This document shows, one piece after another, positions 22,910 through 34,828 of a stretch of DNA of 64,000 nucleotides. This DNA is from Rhabdophis nuchalis (taxonomy: Eukaryota; Chordata; Lepidosauria; Squamata; Natricidae). Location: NCBI GenBank assembly GCA_039707465.1, contig CM077644.1:201769962-201833961 (forward strand). The letters are read 5' to 3'. The position numbers and the translations under genes were made by a program. How positions within the stretch are numbered: position 1 is the stretch's first letter; each line of letters begins with the position of its first letter. The notes beneath the pieces are model-generated. The model worked only from the letters and a program-made list of their open reading frames with translations, searched no databases and was not told the origin of the DNA.

Positions 22910-24714
22910 GATTCAGAGATAAGCTCTATATCCTAGACTTAACAGTTTCAGGTGATTTCTTGGATAACCATTAACCATTATTAGCAGAAAATGTACAACT
23001 TAGAGTGAAATTCAGGAAAGTTGGTTCTTATCTGCATGACTCATTGGAACCAAACTATGAAGATCTGCTCAGACCTAATAATACCTTATTGTAATACAGG
23101 AGGAAACAACTGTTAGCCTACTGGCCTTACAGAAAAATCCAATACAAATTTATATAGCAAGTACGGTATTATGTTTATCATATTGTAATTAGTTTATATT
23201 CTTAGCAAGACATACTTGTAAAATATTGCATACTTTAAGTCATCTTTCAGAATTCCACAAACATTCTGCTTCAAAAATAATTCTAGGAGTTAGGAATAGT
23301 TTGAGTAGTCTTCTGATAATAAGCTTATTATGACATAAGGTTTGTTTGTTTGTTTGTTTGTTTTTGGGTTATATACTATATCATTACAAATGCATTATTC
23401 TCAGGAATTCAGATTCAGAGCCACTAATGAAAACAGAGAAAAAATTGATAATAGTCCCAGTAGTATATTTTATTGTACAAGCTAGATAAAAACAGCATAA
23501 TCAGCTACTGGCTTCATCAGCCAAATCACAAAAGGTTAAGGCAATAAACCCTAACATGGGCACCTAAAACAATTATCAGCTTCCTTAGTTCTCATGCCAC
23601 ACCCATATCTGTGTGACTTGAAAGAGACAAACATGAAACTATAAAGAATGTTGATTTATAGAAAATCATGGGCTTTACTTAATGGTATAGGTTACTTTGA
23701 ATCAGACCAAAGATCTATGTGCAGTATTCTATTTTCATGCGATCAGTAGGATGCCTATGGGAAGTTAACAATTAAGCAAGAATAATAATTCTCTCCTGCT
23801 TGCCTCTCAGATTGTGATTACACACACACTGTTAAACTATAATGCAGTTTGCTTTATTTTGGCTCAGCACAATGTGTGGCTTGAAGCACTTTAATAGGTA
23901 AATCATAATTTATGAGTTAATGCAATAAAAGAGCTCAGATATTTATCCCAAACAATAACAGTGATAACTTTAACCTCCCTAAATGTGTCTAATCCCCTTT
24001 GAAAGACATTAACTGTTATCTCTTGTCCTATGAAAATCGACCATATATTAGAATATTTTCTAATATAAAAAGAGTTCCAAACATCAACGTTTCTAAAAAT
24101 GGAGCCGCATATAAATGGAATGAATAAATAAATGCATTAAATGTATTTTGCACTCTGTGAAGTTAGTCAATTAAATGTCATTGAATTGGGCTTGACTGAA
24201 CTTCTTTTATTTGCTCCGAACCTCCCAGCCTTCAGTATCATTGGGGATCCAGAGTTCTGTCTGACGATGATCCCTTTTTCCGCATGCTGCAGAATTTTAC
24301 AAATCCCATTTCTGTCACTATTTTCTTTTTCTGGGCTAATTGGACAATGTCCTGAAAGTGTGTAGAATGATCAGGGGTAACTGAACTTTATTTCACGTAG
24401 GATCATAGCAGAATATTTCCCAAAAGATTCATTGCCTCAAAGTCTCTGTGAGATCTTAATCACTTGGCCTAATGAGCAGTTATGCTGGAATGGTTGGCCA
24501 TGCATTGTAACCTCCAACTGGGAGTATTTATCGTGGCCATTTCATATCTTCCAATTACTCAGATGCATGAGTGAGACTCAAGAGAGTTTCACAAAACCAA
24601 TATTCAAAATCCTTGCTCTGTCGTAACTATTTATTCCACCATTGTATCGGCTCCTTAGTTAATGTAAACAGCAATGAACATTTTCGGTTGGAATAAAAGT
24701 AAATGCAGCAAATA
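22910..24714. other. AT-rich interval, nothing recognised; (GTTT)n at 23341-23362
   Basis: A LINE-tail-like gagccgcatataaatggaat followed by aataaataaat occurs at about 24100-24135 but is too short to classify. Otherwise it is featureless. Confidence 0.45.
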
Positions 24715-24722
24715 GTATAACT

Positions 24723-24855
24723 CAGGGGTGTCCAACTCACATCGTCATGGAAGTGTCATGAGACATATCGAGACTTTTTCCTCTTTCGCTAAACTGGGTG
24801 AACATGGCCAGTGCTTGACACATCCAGCCCGTGGGCTGGGAGTTTGACACCTCTG
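24723..24855. mobile_element. hAT-like short transposon (CAGGGGTGTCAAACTC family), copy 1
   Basis: The ends caggggtgtccaactc and gagtttgacacctctg form an inverted repeat. Both sides carry the 8-bp duplication gtataact (24715-24722 and 24856-24863). The interior has ccagcccgtgggctgg, a palindromic stem. It is too short to encode anything and depends on a hAT transposase in trans. Confidence 0.88.
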
Positions 24856-25277
24856 GTATAACTGATCAACTGCAGGCTCTTTGTGTATATGGCATCAGAA
24901 AGGGGTAATAAACAGAAAACATTAATGAAAGCGCTGGTTTTCAAATTGGGAGAAACACTTGAGCCTGCATTCTTGTAGGGGGGGAAAAAGCTCTATTTAT
25001 ATATTCAGTAAATAGGTGTATGGTTTTGCAATTTCACAATTATCCTTGGCTAAATTAAAAAAGCTAAGCATGTGGATTTTCTTAGTACTTGGATGAGTTG
25101 AAAAAAAAATATCCCAGAAAATTGCAGTGACGGTCACTTTGGTCATGTTGGCAACAAAACCGCATGGATGTGTTGGTGTGATCACCAAGAATTGAGTTCA
25201 GCTTGAAGGCTTTCTTACCACTTGGTACATTTTCGACACTTGTTTAAATAAACAAGGTTTCAGTGATTTAGATTAAA

Positions 25278-25610
25278 TTTGGATGATTTGGATTTATTGG
25301 ATTTATATGCCGCCCTTCTCCCAAAGGACTCAGGGCAGCATACAACATAAGAAACACATAGTACAAAAGTTAAAAAGAGATTAAATAAGGAATCCAATAA
25401 GCAATAAATTAATTAACAATTTACACATTATGATATAAAATAAATTAAATTTGGAATTAAAATTAATAAATTATTTTGTTCCGGCCAGGCCGGCTTGCTG
25501 AAAAAGCCAGCTTTTTAGGGTATGCCGGAAGGATGGGAGGTTGGGAATTATGCGAAGCTCCGGGGGTAGCTCATTCCAAAGGGAAAGCGCTTGGGAAGGG
25601 AAGGGACAAG
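25278..25610 (-). mobile_element. Old L2-type LINE 3' fragment (subfamily C)
   Basis: On the minus strand, a decayed ORF2 end contains LWNELPPELR and FRHTLKSWLFQQAGLAG, followed by the 3' stem cctttgggagaagggcggca. It differs clearly from the subfamilies A and B found elsewhere. The 5' boundary is approximate. Confidence 0.75.
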
Positions 25611-25839
25611 AAGAAAGTCCATGGAATTCAATGGAACTCTTTGAAAACAGAAAGAATCTGAATCTCACAAAGCTTTGTGATTGATTTAGAACTGAGTCAG
25701 GAGTCCATACACAGTTCCTGAACTATCCCAATGACCTCAGAAACCTATTTAGTATAATTGTCAATGTAAAAAATGCATGACTAGGTAGATGATCAGATTA
25801 ACATTATTTACATGTGTGTGTTTATGTGCATGCACATCT

Positions 25840-26055
25840 TTAGATCAGTCTTGACTCCTGGTGACCGCCTGGACAATTCCCTGCAGTTTTCTTGCAAAAT
25901 GTTAGAAGTGGTTTGCCCTTCCTCCTTCCCAGTGCTGAAAAGAGAGTGACTGACCTAAAGTCACCCTGCTGGCTTCATGTCTAAAATGGGACTAGAACGC
26001 AAAGTCTTCTGGTTTCTAGCCTGGTGCTTTAATCACTCTATCAAACTGGGTCTCT
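25840..26055 (-). mobile_element. tRNA-derived SINE, minus orientation
   Basis: Read on the minus strand it begins near ccagtttgatagagtgatta and includes the B-box-like gttctagtccc; the end reads ccaggagtcaagactgat. It is the same family as the plus-strand copy at 57777-57945. Both A- and B-box positions are degraded, so the copy is old. Confidence 0.65.
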
Positions 26056-26204
26056 TTTAAAACCTCTTAATTAAATATAAATTAGATTAAATTAAATCCA
26101 ATTTTTGTTTCCTCTCACCTTCGCTTTTCTGGAGTAGAGCTTCCACAATTCTACTCAAAGGCCAAGTAAAAACATGTATATTATCTCTGCTATGTAGGTT
26201 TACT

Positions 26205-26795
26205 TACAGTGAAACCAGTACATCTAATGTCTGAATATTGGTATTTGTTTATGTGTTATTAAAATTTTAAAATAAACATAAACAATTAAAATGCCTGAAA
26301 TTAATGTTAAACCCATTTCTATGTAACTAATAATGCTGCAATAATAATATGTGGATAGTGAAATCAGTGCATCTAATGTCTGAATATTGGTGTTTGTTTA
26401 TGTGTTATGAAAGATTTAAAATAAACATAAACAATTAAAATGCCTGAAATTAATGTTAAATCCATTTCTATGTAACTAATAATGCTGCAATAATAATATA
26501 TGGATAGTGAAACCAGTGCATCTAATGTCTGAATATTGGTATTTGTTTATGTGTTATGAAAGATTTAAAATAAACATAAACAATTAAAATGCCTGAAATT
26601 AATGTTAAATCCATTTCTATGTAACTAATAATGCTGCAATAATAATATGTGGATAGTGAAACCAGTGCATCTAATGTCTGAATATTGGTATTTGTTTATG
26701 TGTTATGAAAGATTTAAAATAAACATACATGATTAAAACATCTGAAATTAATGTTAAACCCATTTCTATGTAGCTAATAATGCTATAGTCATAAT
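26205..26795 (+). repeat. 149-bp tandem repeat, four copies
   Basis: The phrase catctaatgtctgaatattg starts at 26221, 26370, 26519 and 26668, an exact 149-bp period. Copies 2 to 4 share changes absent from copy 1 (for example gttatgaaagatttaaaat instead of gttattaaaattttaaaat), which shows the order of duplication. The unit is AT-rich and has no obvious coding or mobile-element origin. Confidence 0.93.
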
Positions 26796-26799
26796 ATGG

Positions 26800-28570
26800 G
26801 GACTTTGTGCCAAATGTGTAAGTATAACTACCAATCAAATTTAACTCTTTAGAGCAGGCTATGTCCTAGAAATATTTTGTTTGTAATCACATCATGTTAA
26901 TATACCAGCAAAAGGCTAAATTACAATACAGTATATTTTTGTTGCAAATATCATAGTCATTTACAAAGGGCATTGCAATCTCTGCTCCCTATATGCCGTT
27001 TGCTCTTGCAATCTACCGCAAATGATGAATCAGCAAGCATTATGCAAACAGGCAGGGCTTTTGACAGCCTTCCATTTAGTATTTGTTTTGCAATTCAGTG
27101 AAAGGAAGGTGTGTTGTCCCTTGAACTTTTTTTACTTCAAGTTTAATGCAATAAAGCATTTAGAATACTTAGCTTTTGTCGTATTTTACAATCCACCTGA
27201 AAGCTCATGGCTTTCTCTATCTTTTAACCTTATTAGCAACATTAAGCCACAAGCAACATGGGGGCTTATTATTGTTTCTAAAGATAAATGTAACGAATGG
27301 GGAGGGTGGATCTGTAATCATCACTTCTGAAGTCTGTCCTTTCTTGGGTTAGATTTTAATCCAGGAATATGCCTAGCAAAATTGGTCAACCAGTATAATT
27401 TGGACTTTTAGCTGCAACTGACTTTAGTTTAGGTTTAAATACTGACTGCTCCCCCTCCCTGAGACATTCAGCAGGCTGTGAGTCACCCATAGCTCTGCTC
27501 TGAATCATCCTCCATAAACAGTCTGAACAAATGTGTTTGACTTGCCTCTAGAAAGGACCATTGGTGTGTGTTTGTGTGTGTGAGTGTGTGTAAAAAGAAA
27601 AACAAAAAGAACCAGAAAATAACATTATGTTTTCATATAGTATCTGGCATGTTTTCCATAGGTTATCAGAAGAGAAAGAAGACATTGAAAATACATGTTC
27701 ATTATGAGAAAAAAAACAACCACCAGTATTCAGCTCTGCTACAGATTTTGATATTTTGGGGTGGGGGATTCAGCTACTTGTTCTTCTTTCCTAAAGAAAC
27801 AAGACATATGAGGTTTTCTTTCAATTTAGAATACAGTATTAGGTCATGGTAAGCAAATAATTATGTATTAATTATAACAATGACGTAATTTTTTCATGCT
27901 TTTATATTTTGCTATGATCTCTTTGGTACACACCTATGAGAGAATGAGTCATGTCCCAGCAAACAATGGAACCCAATGGATTGCTTGACATTTCCTGTCT
28001 GCCAATGACCTGCCCCAGCTGGGAAGCAGGATAAGAGAACAAATCTAGAGTGGGTATCTTTGGGTTGATAACCTGGCCTTGGCAGTTCAAATGTGCAGAT
28101 GTTTTTCTTTCCCACTTCAGAACCTATCTCTTATCTGTTAGATGGAATAAAATATCCTCTTTTAATTTGTTGATGCTGCTGTTGCTTTTTTCCATATTGT
28201 TCTTTGGCCAAACAGTAAAATCAGTGAAGGGAGAAGCAGTCTTTTTCTGGTCATCTTAAGGTCTCTATCTTTATCCTACTTAGTAGACAAAGTATGGTAG
28301 ATGCAAACATTGAAATCTTCTTGTCTTGGAAAGCCAGGGCATCCAACTATCTTTTTTCTCTCCTTCCCTCTCTAGACATACATAAATTTTCACAGCAAAA
28401 TCCATTCACTGTACACCTAATAGGAGAAATGGATGGGGAGAAAAATTGAGAGTTTCAGAAAAAGGGCAATATAAAAACTCTGAAGGAAGACTGAAGAAGC
28501 CAGGCATGTTTAATTCTGAGGTGGAAACAATTTAGAGGGATACAAGAGCTCTTTCTAAATAACTGAGTGG
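26800..28570. other. AT-rich interval, nothing recognised; short GT run at 27563-27590
   Basis: Frames up to about 100 codons occur, but with no recognisable protein family and no splice-supported exon. Confidence 0.45.
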
Positions 28571-28577
28571 ATCTTAT

Positions 28578-29141
28578 TCTATATAAATAAAAATGTAACA
28601 AAAGTTTGTTCAAAACCGCTAATTTCCGAATGTACTGCACCAATCACTTCCAAATTTTCACACAACATTCGTTTCAAGTACAGCACCAATGATATATATA
28701 TAGATGTCACACCCATGCCAGGTACATTCAACGGAAATGTAAAAAATTATTTAAAAGGTAGGTAGATGGATACAAAGAGAGCAGTGGGCCACAGGTATTA
28801 TGTCATCCTTTATGACATAAAATACTCGGTCCATAAAATTCAAGGAGAAATACAGTAGATAGGTAGGTAGGTAGGTAGGTAGAGAAATAGAGAGAGGGAG
28901 AAATACAGTAGGTAGGTAGGTAGAGGGATAGAGAGAGGGAAAAATACGGTAGGTAGGTAGGTAGGTAGGTAGGTAGGTAGAGGCATAGTGAGGGAGAGGG
29001 AGAAATACAGTAGGTCGGTAGGTTGGGAGTTATACGGTGGTTGTGTGTACATGTTTGTGTGTACAAGTGTAGATCTACACACAGATTGGTTGGCCATTTA
29101 ACCAGACTGGGCCACAGCAATGCGTGGCTGGGAATCGCTAG
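28578..29141 (+). mobile_element. Helitron-like non-autonomous element (tentative)
   Basis: The left end reads tctatataaataaaaatgta, and the right end has the short hairpin gccacagcaatgcgtggc a few bases before ctag. A 5' TC, a 3' CTRR and a GC-rich hairpin just before the end are the marks of rolling-circle Helitrons. Downstream of the left end, the phrase aaccgctaatttccgaatgt fits the interior of this type of element. There is no Rep/helicase coding. The flanking A and T expected at the insertion point are not conserved, so the call is cautious. Confidence 0.5.
28850..29035 (+). repeat. TAGG minisatellite inside the Helitron-like element
   Basis: Three to four blocks of the form gagaaatacagtaggtaggt occur, each followed by taggtag runs. 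The phrase is shared with the array inside the mariner-like element at 18975-20020. Confidence 0.88.
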
Positions 29142-29317
29142 AGAAAAAGAAGGCCACATCATTGTAAAGTACAAGACATGGAATAATGAACTACAGAAAG
29201 GCAGATTCAGTTATGAATATTAAGAACAACTTCTAGAAAAGTTTGCTGTGGAATCATTTACCTGGGAGTGGAGGGCTGCCCCTCACTGCATGTATTTAGC
29301 TAGATATTAGACAGATT

Positions 29318-29344
29318 CCTAGAATAGAATAGAATAGAATAGAA
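29318..29344 (+). repeat. (AATAG)n microsatellite at an L2 3' end
   Basis: Five AATAG units directly abut the 3' end of the minus-strand L2 copy. As I recall, seeding of this kind of pentanucleotide by LINE tails is described for snakes; here the adjacency itself is visible. Confidence 0.9.
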
Positions 29345-31302
29345 TATTTATTTCTATAACCGCGTCCTCTCCCCGAGGGGACTCGGAGCGGTGCACAGGG
29401 AGAAATTAAAACAACATAAAATATATACATAGATAAATACAATAAAAACAAATTAAATCTAACTATCCCTGCACTAAAATTCCCATTTTAAAATTAACAT
29501 TTCCTAACCCCTGAGGTAGAGACTAACCTAGGCCGGCCAAGCAGAAAAAGTGAGGTTTTAATTTCTGACGGAAGGAGCGGAGGTCCGTAGTTGTTCTAAT
29601 GTCGGGGGGAAGGTCGTTCTAGAGGGCTGGGCCCGCCACAGAGAAGGCCCTTCCCCTGGGCGTCGCCCGCTGACAAAGTCTAGTGGACGGCACCCAGAGA
29701 AGTCCCTCTCTGTGGGAGCGAATCGGCCGGGAGGATGTATGGGGCAGAATCCGATCCCGCAGATAGCTAGGTCCCGAGCCATGAAGCGCTTTAAAGATGA
29801 GAACTAGCACCTTGAAGCGCACCCGAAAGACGACAGGTAGCCAGTGCAGCTCACGCAAGAGCGGTGTTACATGGGTATACCTTGCGGTACCCATTATTGC
29901 TTGCGCGGCTGCATTCTGGACCAGCTGAAGTCTTCGGGTGCACCTCAAGGGGAGCCCCATGTAGAGAGAGTTACAATAGTCCAGTCGGGATGTCACGAGA
30001 GCATGAGTGACTGTGCGAAGGGCGTCCCGATCCAATAGGGGGCGCAACTGGCGAACCAGGCGGACCTGGTAAAATGCCCTCCTGGCCACGGCTGTCACTT
30101 GGTCTTCCATGGACAGCCGGGCATCCAGGAGGACACCCAAGTTGCGCGCCCCATCCACTGGGGCAAGATGTTCGCCCCCAATGGCCAGCGATGGAATCAG
30201 CTGGTTGAATCGGGCAGCCGGAAACCACAGCCACTCGGTCTTGGTCGGGTTGAGCCTGAGTCCGTTTCTTCCCATCCAGATCCGTACAGCTTCCAGGCAC
30301 TGGCATATCACCGCTACGGCATCGTTGGGGTGGTTTGGGGTAGATATATACAGCTGAGTATCATCAGCGTAGAGATGGTACTCTACCCCAAAACCACGGA
30401 TGATCTCACCCAGCGGCTTCATATATGTGTTAAACAGGAGAGGCGAGAGGACCGACCCCTGAGGCACCCCACATGTGAGGGGTCTCGGGGTCGACCTCTG
30501 CTCTCCTGTCAACACAAATTGCGATCGGCCAGAGAGGTAGGAGGAGAACCACCGTAGAATGGTGCCTCCCACCCCCAACCCCCCCAGCCGATGCAATAGG
30601 ATACCATGGTCGATGGTATCACAAGCCGCCGAGAGGTCTAATAGGACCAGGATGGAGGAACAACCCCCATCTCTGGCCCTCCAGAGATCATCGACCAACG
30701 CAACCAATGCCGTCTCGGTGCTATGCCCGGGCCGAAAGCCGGACTGGCGCGGGTCTAGATAATCAACTTCCTCCAGGTGACGGGGAAACTGTTGTGCCAC
30801 CACACTCTCAACAACCTTCGCCAGAAAGGGAAGGTTGGAGACTGGACGATAGTTGGTTAATAGAGCTGGATCCAAAGAGGGCATCTTAAGGAGGGGCCTC
30901 ACCATAGCCTCTTTTAGGGAAGCAGGCAAGGAACCCTCACTTAAGGAAGCGTTGACAACCTCTTGGAGCCAGCCTCGTGTCACCTCCCAGGATGCCAGTA
31001 CAAGCCAGGAGGGACACGGGTCCAATAAACATGTGGTGGCTCGCAGTCGCCCACGTAACCTGTCCATATCCTCGGAAGTAACGGAGTCAAACTCCTCCCA
31101 AACAAGATCTGTCTCGTGGCATCCCACTGGGCCATCAATGGGGCCTAACTCGTTCTGTATCTGAGCGATTTTCTCCTGCAGAAAAGTCACAAATTCCTCT
31201 GCTCTACTCTGTAGTGGGGGTTCCCGCACCCTCTGTTGAAGGAGGGAGCGGGTCACCCTAAACCGGGCGGCAGGGCGGTTTTCTGCGGATGCTATGAGGG
31301 TG
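29345..31302 (-). mobile_element. L2-type LINE, subfamily A, long 5'-truncated copy
   Basis: Running on the minus strand, this copy starts in ORF2 just before the reverse-transcriptase domain (NRPAARFRVTRSLL) and continues through the complete RT, the C-terminal region, the 3' UTR and a 3' stem, ending in an AATAG microsatellite. The 5' edge at about 31302 joins directly to the C-terminal end of another L2 segment, so it is not a simple truncation into host DNA. Most of it matches the plus-strand copy at 61227-62600 with few differences, which suggests recent activity. Confidence 0.9.
29619..31256 (-). pseudogene. L2 LINE ORF2 reverse transcriptase, nearly intact fragment
   Basis: The 545-codon open frame covers the RT domain. 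Visible landmarks are NYRPVSNLPFLAKVVE (about residues 135-150), motif A LLDLSAACDTIDH with the catalytic aspartate at about 207, GVPQGSVLSP (about 263-272) and the catalytic YADD (about 296-299). A phenylalanine usual in SAAFD is cysteine here. The endonuclease domain is missing. The frame stops where tgg (W) of ALWNDLPP has become tag, about 40 codons early. The first codon is GTG and is simply where the frame becomes readable, not a real start. It would have reverse-transcribed its own RNA in the nucleus; this copy is dead. Confidence 0.9.
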
Positions 31303-32400
31303 ACAGATGAGTTTTTAATTTAAGACGGAAGGAGCGGAGATCCGTGGTCGTCCTAATGTCGGGGGGAAGGTCGTTCCAGAGGGCCGGGCCCGCCACAGAG
31401 AGAGCCCTTCCCCTGGGCGTCGCCCGCTGACAAAGTCTAGTGGACAGCACCCGGAGAAGTCCCTCTCTGTGGGAGCGAATCGGCCGTGAGGATGTATGAG
31501 GCAGGATCCGATCCCGCAGGTAGCTAGGTCCCGAGCCATGGAGCACTTTAAAGATGATAATTAACACCTTGAAGCGCACCCGGAAGACGACAGGTAGCCA
31601 GTGCAGCTCGCGCAAGAGCGGTGTTACATGGGTAGACCTGACGGTTCCCATAATTGCTCGCGCGGCTGCGTTCTGGACTAGCTGAAGTCTCCGGGTGCAC
31701 CTCAAGGGAAGCCCCATGTAGAGAGAGTTACAATAGTCCAGTCGGGATGTCACGAGCGCGTGAGTGACTGTGCGAAGGGCGTCCCGATCCAATAGGGGGC
31801 GCAATTGGCGAAACAGGCGAACCTGGTAAAACGCCCTCCTGGCCACGGCTGTCACCTGATCTTCCATGGACAGCCGGGCATCCAGGATGAGGGGCGCTTT
31901 GTTGACAACGGACCTGGTGTTGCAAAACATCACCCGCAGGCCCTGGCTCTGTACTCCCTGACCACCTAGCCTGCGGGGTTTGTGGCACTTCACCGTTTGC
32001 AGCCAACGGTTCTGTGCCCCCAACCGGGAGGATGGGATATGTCTCCCATCGGATCTGCCTCTCCCCACTAGCCTCTCGATGGGTAGGCCCTCTACGGAAA
32101 CGACCTGTGTATCCCCCCTCTTAGCGGATCCATCCGCCTCCTTCCGTGGTCTGCTGGCTCGGCCAGTCTCAACCTGTCTACATAGCCCTCCCCCCTCCCT
32201 GGTACCCCCTAAAATAAACAACAAATTTCTAACTAAAAAACCCCTAAGGCCGCGCTTCGCCCACCTCTCCGGATTAATAAATCCCTCATCAAGGTGGGCC
32301 CTCGTTAACGAGGAGGGCCAGACCTGTGAGAGCGGGGACTCTCGCAGTAGCATAAGGTCTGCCTTAGAATACATGATTATAATTATGTAAGATATATAAT
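31303..32400 (-). mobile_element. L2-type LINE segment with large internal deletion, fused to the next copy
   Basis: The minus strand reads a 376-codon frame (31292-32422). Its first half is upstream L2 sequence ending in LRVMFCNTRSVVNKAPLI, which resembles the start of an endonuclease domain. That joins straight to LDARLSMEDQVTAVARR, which lies after the catalytic RT box. The whole endonuclease remainder and RT core are therefore gone, with the frame kept. It continues to RLKLKTHL and then, without a 3' UTR, passes into the RT-proximal part of the 29345-31302 copy. Confidence 0.82.
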
Positions 32401-32576
32401 TATCCTGCACTGAGCAAAGCAAATTCAGTGCTCTAAATGTCTCCTTCTATTTGTATGATTCTATCAAGGTTAAAAGAATTGCTGACCAGTTTTTGTGACT
32501 TTGCAACATCACATCCGTCAATAGCCCGGGAATGAACTCCTGCTTTTCAGTTTAGTGAATCAGGTGATCTTAGGAG

Positions 32577-32852
32577 CAATAGTGGGATTCAAAAATTTTT
32601 AATACCAGTTCTGTGGGCATGGTTTGGTGGGCATGGCAGGGGAAGGATACTGTAAAATCTCCATTCCCTCCCCACTCTCATGGGAAGGTTACTGCAAAAT
32701 CCCCATTCCTTCCCGATCAGCTGGGACTTGGAAGGCAGAGAATAGATGGGGGCAGGGCCAGTCAGAGGTGGTATTTACCAGTTCTCCGAACTACTCAAAT
32801 TTCCGCTATCAGTTTTCCAGAACTGGTCAGAACATGCTAAATATCACCACTG
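32577..32852. mobile_element. hAT-like short transposon (CAGTGGTGGGATTC family)
   Basis: The ends caatagtgggattcaaaa and atatcaccactg form an inverted repeat, and the 8-bp duplication cttaggag lies on each side (32569-32576 and 32853-32860). The interior includes gtgggcatggtttggtgggc and two related ctccattccctccccactct/ccccattccttcccgatc segments. No coding capacity. It is the same family as 33456-33724, which carries the pieces in the opposite order. Confidence 0.9.
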
Positions 32853-33412
32853 CTTAGGAGTTAGTGAGATACTAGGAGTTCTGTAAGTGATGGAAGTGAC
32901 TACATTATTTTAATAACTACTAATTCTGATTGTACTGCAGACATAATTTCGGCTGGAAGGTCACAACACTGAGGAGTATGGTTCCCTTTCTAGAAGACCA
33001 TTGTGTATGTTAAACTGATTACTTTAATTACACCCATTGCTATCTCTATGAAAAGTGTGTGCCCTGTCATCTTGAACCTCTTGAGCAGTTTTAAATGACA
33101 TCTCTCAATTTTGAGCAGTTCGCCATATTTCCAGTAATCTTTCCCATTTTCAAGCAAATTTCCCATGATCTTTCTGCTTTTTTCCTCCAGAACACATGTT
33201 CTTCAATAAAACCTCCGCTTCTATACAATACCACTACTATAGTCTTTATTTTCATGTTATGAGGAGAAGAGCAAGTTGCTGTGCTATAAGTATTGCATGG
33301 GTAGAAAATAAAAGGCTGTATTTTTTTAAACTTGTGAATCAGCAGATAGAGAGGCGAACTGTTTGAGAGTTAAGTTTAAACCTGGGCTCTTCTGCATCCA
33401 GAGCATATACAG

Positions 33413-34055
33413 GTAGTCCTTGCCTTACAACAATTCATTTAATGGCTGTTTAAAGAGGTGGTATTCAGCCAGTTCTGACAGGTTCTGGAGAACTGGTTGC
33501 GGAAATTTTGAGTAGTTCGGCAAACCGGCAAATAGGCTGCCACTACCCCTGCTGCTTCCCAGCCTGATCTTCTTTTGTTGCCCTGAACAGGAAAATGGAG
33601 CTGTAAAGCAGATTAGTGTGGTGGGGAGGGAATGGGGATTTTGCAGTATCCTTCCCCTGCCACGCCCACAAAGCCACTCCCACAGAACTGTTAGTAAAAA
33701 ATGTTGAATCTCTTTAAACCACTGGTTTAAAGTTACAACAGTACTGAATAAAGTGATCATTTTTCACAGTTACAACTTTTGCAGCCGCCCCTTGGTCATG
33801 TGATCAAAATTCAGATGCTTGTCAACTGATTCGTATTTATGATGTTTGCCATGTTCTGTAGTCATGTGATCACCTTTTCTGATCTTCTGACAAAGTCATT
33901 GGGGAAGCCAGATTCACTGATAAACTTAACAACTTCAATGATTCATTTAACAATGGTGACAAGAAATGCCATAAAATGAGGAAAAACGCACAACAAATGT
34001 CTCCACAGAACAACAGAAATTTTGGGCTCAATTGTGGCTGTAAGTTCAGGAGCAC
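33413..34055. mobile_element. Short DNA transposon with GTAGTCCTYGMCTTAC ends, interrupted
   Basis: The left end gtagtccttgccttacaaca and the right end tggctgtaagttcagg are an inverted repeat. Interior phrases gtcatgtgatcaccttttct and cttaacaacttcaatgattc are shared with the copy at 60469-61100. The element is split at 33448 by another transposon (33456-33724). Superfamily not settled. Confidence 0.6.
33456..33724. mobile_element. hAT-like short transposon nested in another element
   Basis: It reads aggtggtattcagccagttc at the left and ttgaatctctttaaaccactg at the right. The 8-bp duplication gtttaaag (33448-33455 and 33725-33732) is perfect. The terminal CAG on the left seems to be lost. Relative to 32577-32852 it is in reverse orientation. 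Confidence 0.85.
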
Positions 34056-34828
34056 GTGTATCTGACCATCCTCCTATGCCATCACCCTTGTGAGAGATTT
34101 GACCAGTCAAGTGACACTTGCCTGTGTTGATGCAGCTTGAGTGTCATCCTAACCTTGGAGCAACGGCCAAGTTACACTACTTAAAACTCCGTAGGAGAAA
34201 ATGAAAGAAGGAGATAGTTTGCATGCCTGGGTCTTTTTTGGAGTGTAAAGTTCCTGGAAATCTTGTCACCTTAGTGTAACATGAGTGCCTTTCCTTCCCA
34301 TCTCTGCAGAAGCACAAACACACTGATATAAATTCCTTAGCCCTCTAATCCTCTTCCATTCTAATATTACATTGTCATGGGAACCCTTATTTCTGACCGT
34401 GGTGTGTGCTTTTAAAAATCACAATTCTAGGCTATCTTTATTCAGTGTAAGAAATTAACATTTATGCTTTTTAGTAGCCTCTATAGGCATGCAGTTAATA
34501 ACAGATATTAACTATCACCTTCCCTTTCACTTCCAATAGCCAAAGGAACTCTCCTATTGGATTACTGTCATCTTGAGACAAGTAACTGATGAGAACATTG
34601 GCAAGGCCAATCATTCTTTCCCTACACACTGGCTTGTTTGTATGATATGCTTAAATAAGAATTTAGGGAGTTATATGAACAGCTTTTTTCCAGACAAATG
34701 AACCAACAACTAATCCGAAGAGGATTCTTTTAGCCCCAAAACAACTGTGATTGATTAGCAGCTAATCCATTATAGTTGAACAATTTAGTAGTGAGAACTC
34801 TTGCCCTTCCTGCCAGACAGGCCTAAAG

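Noticed and set aside
30099..30557. 152-codon plus-strand frame (also 61365-61823 on the other strand)
   Set aside because: Antisense shadow of L2 ORF2.
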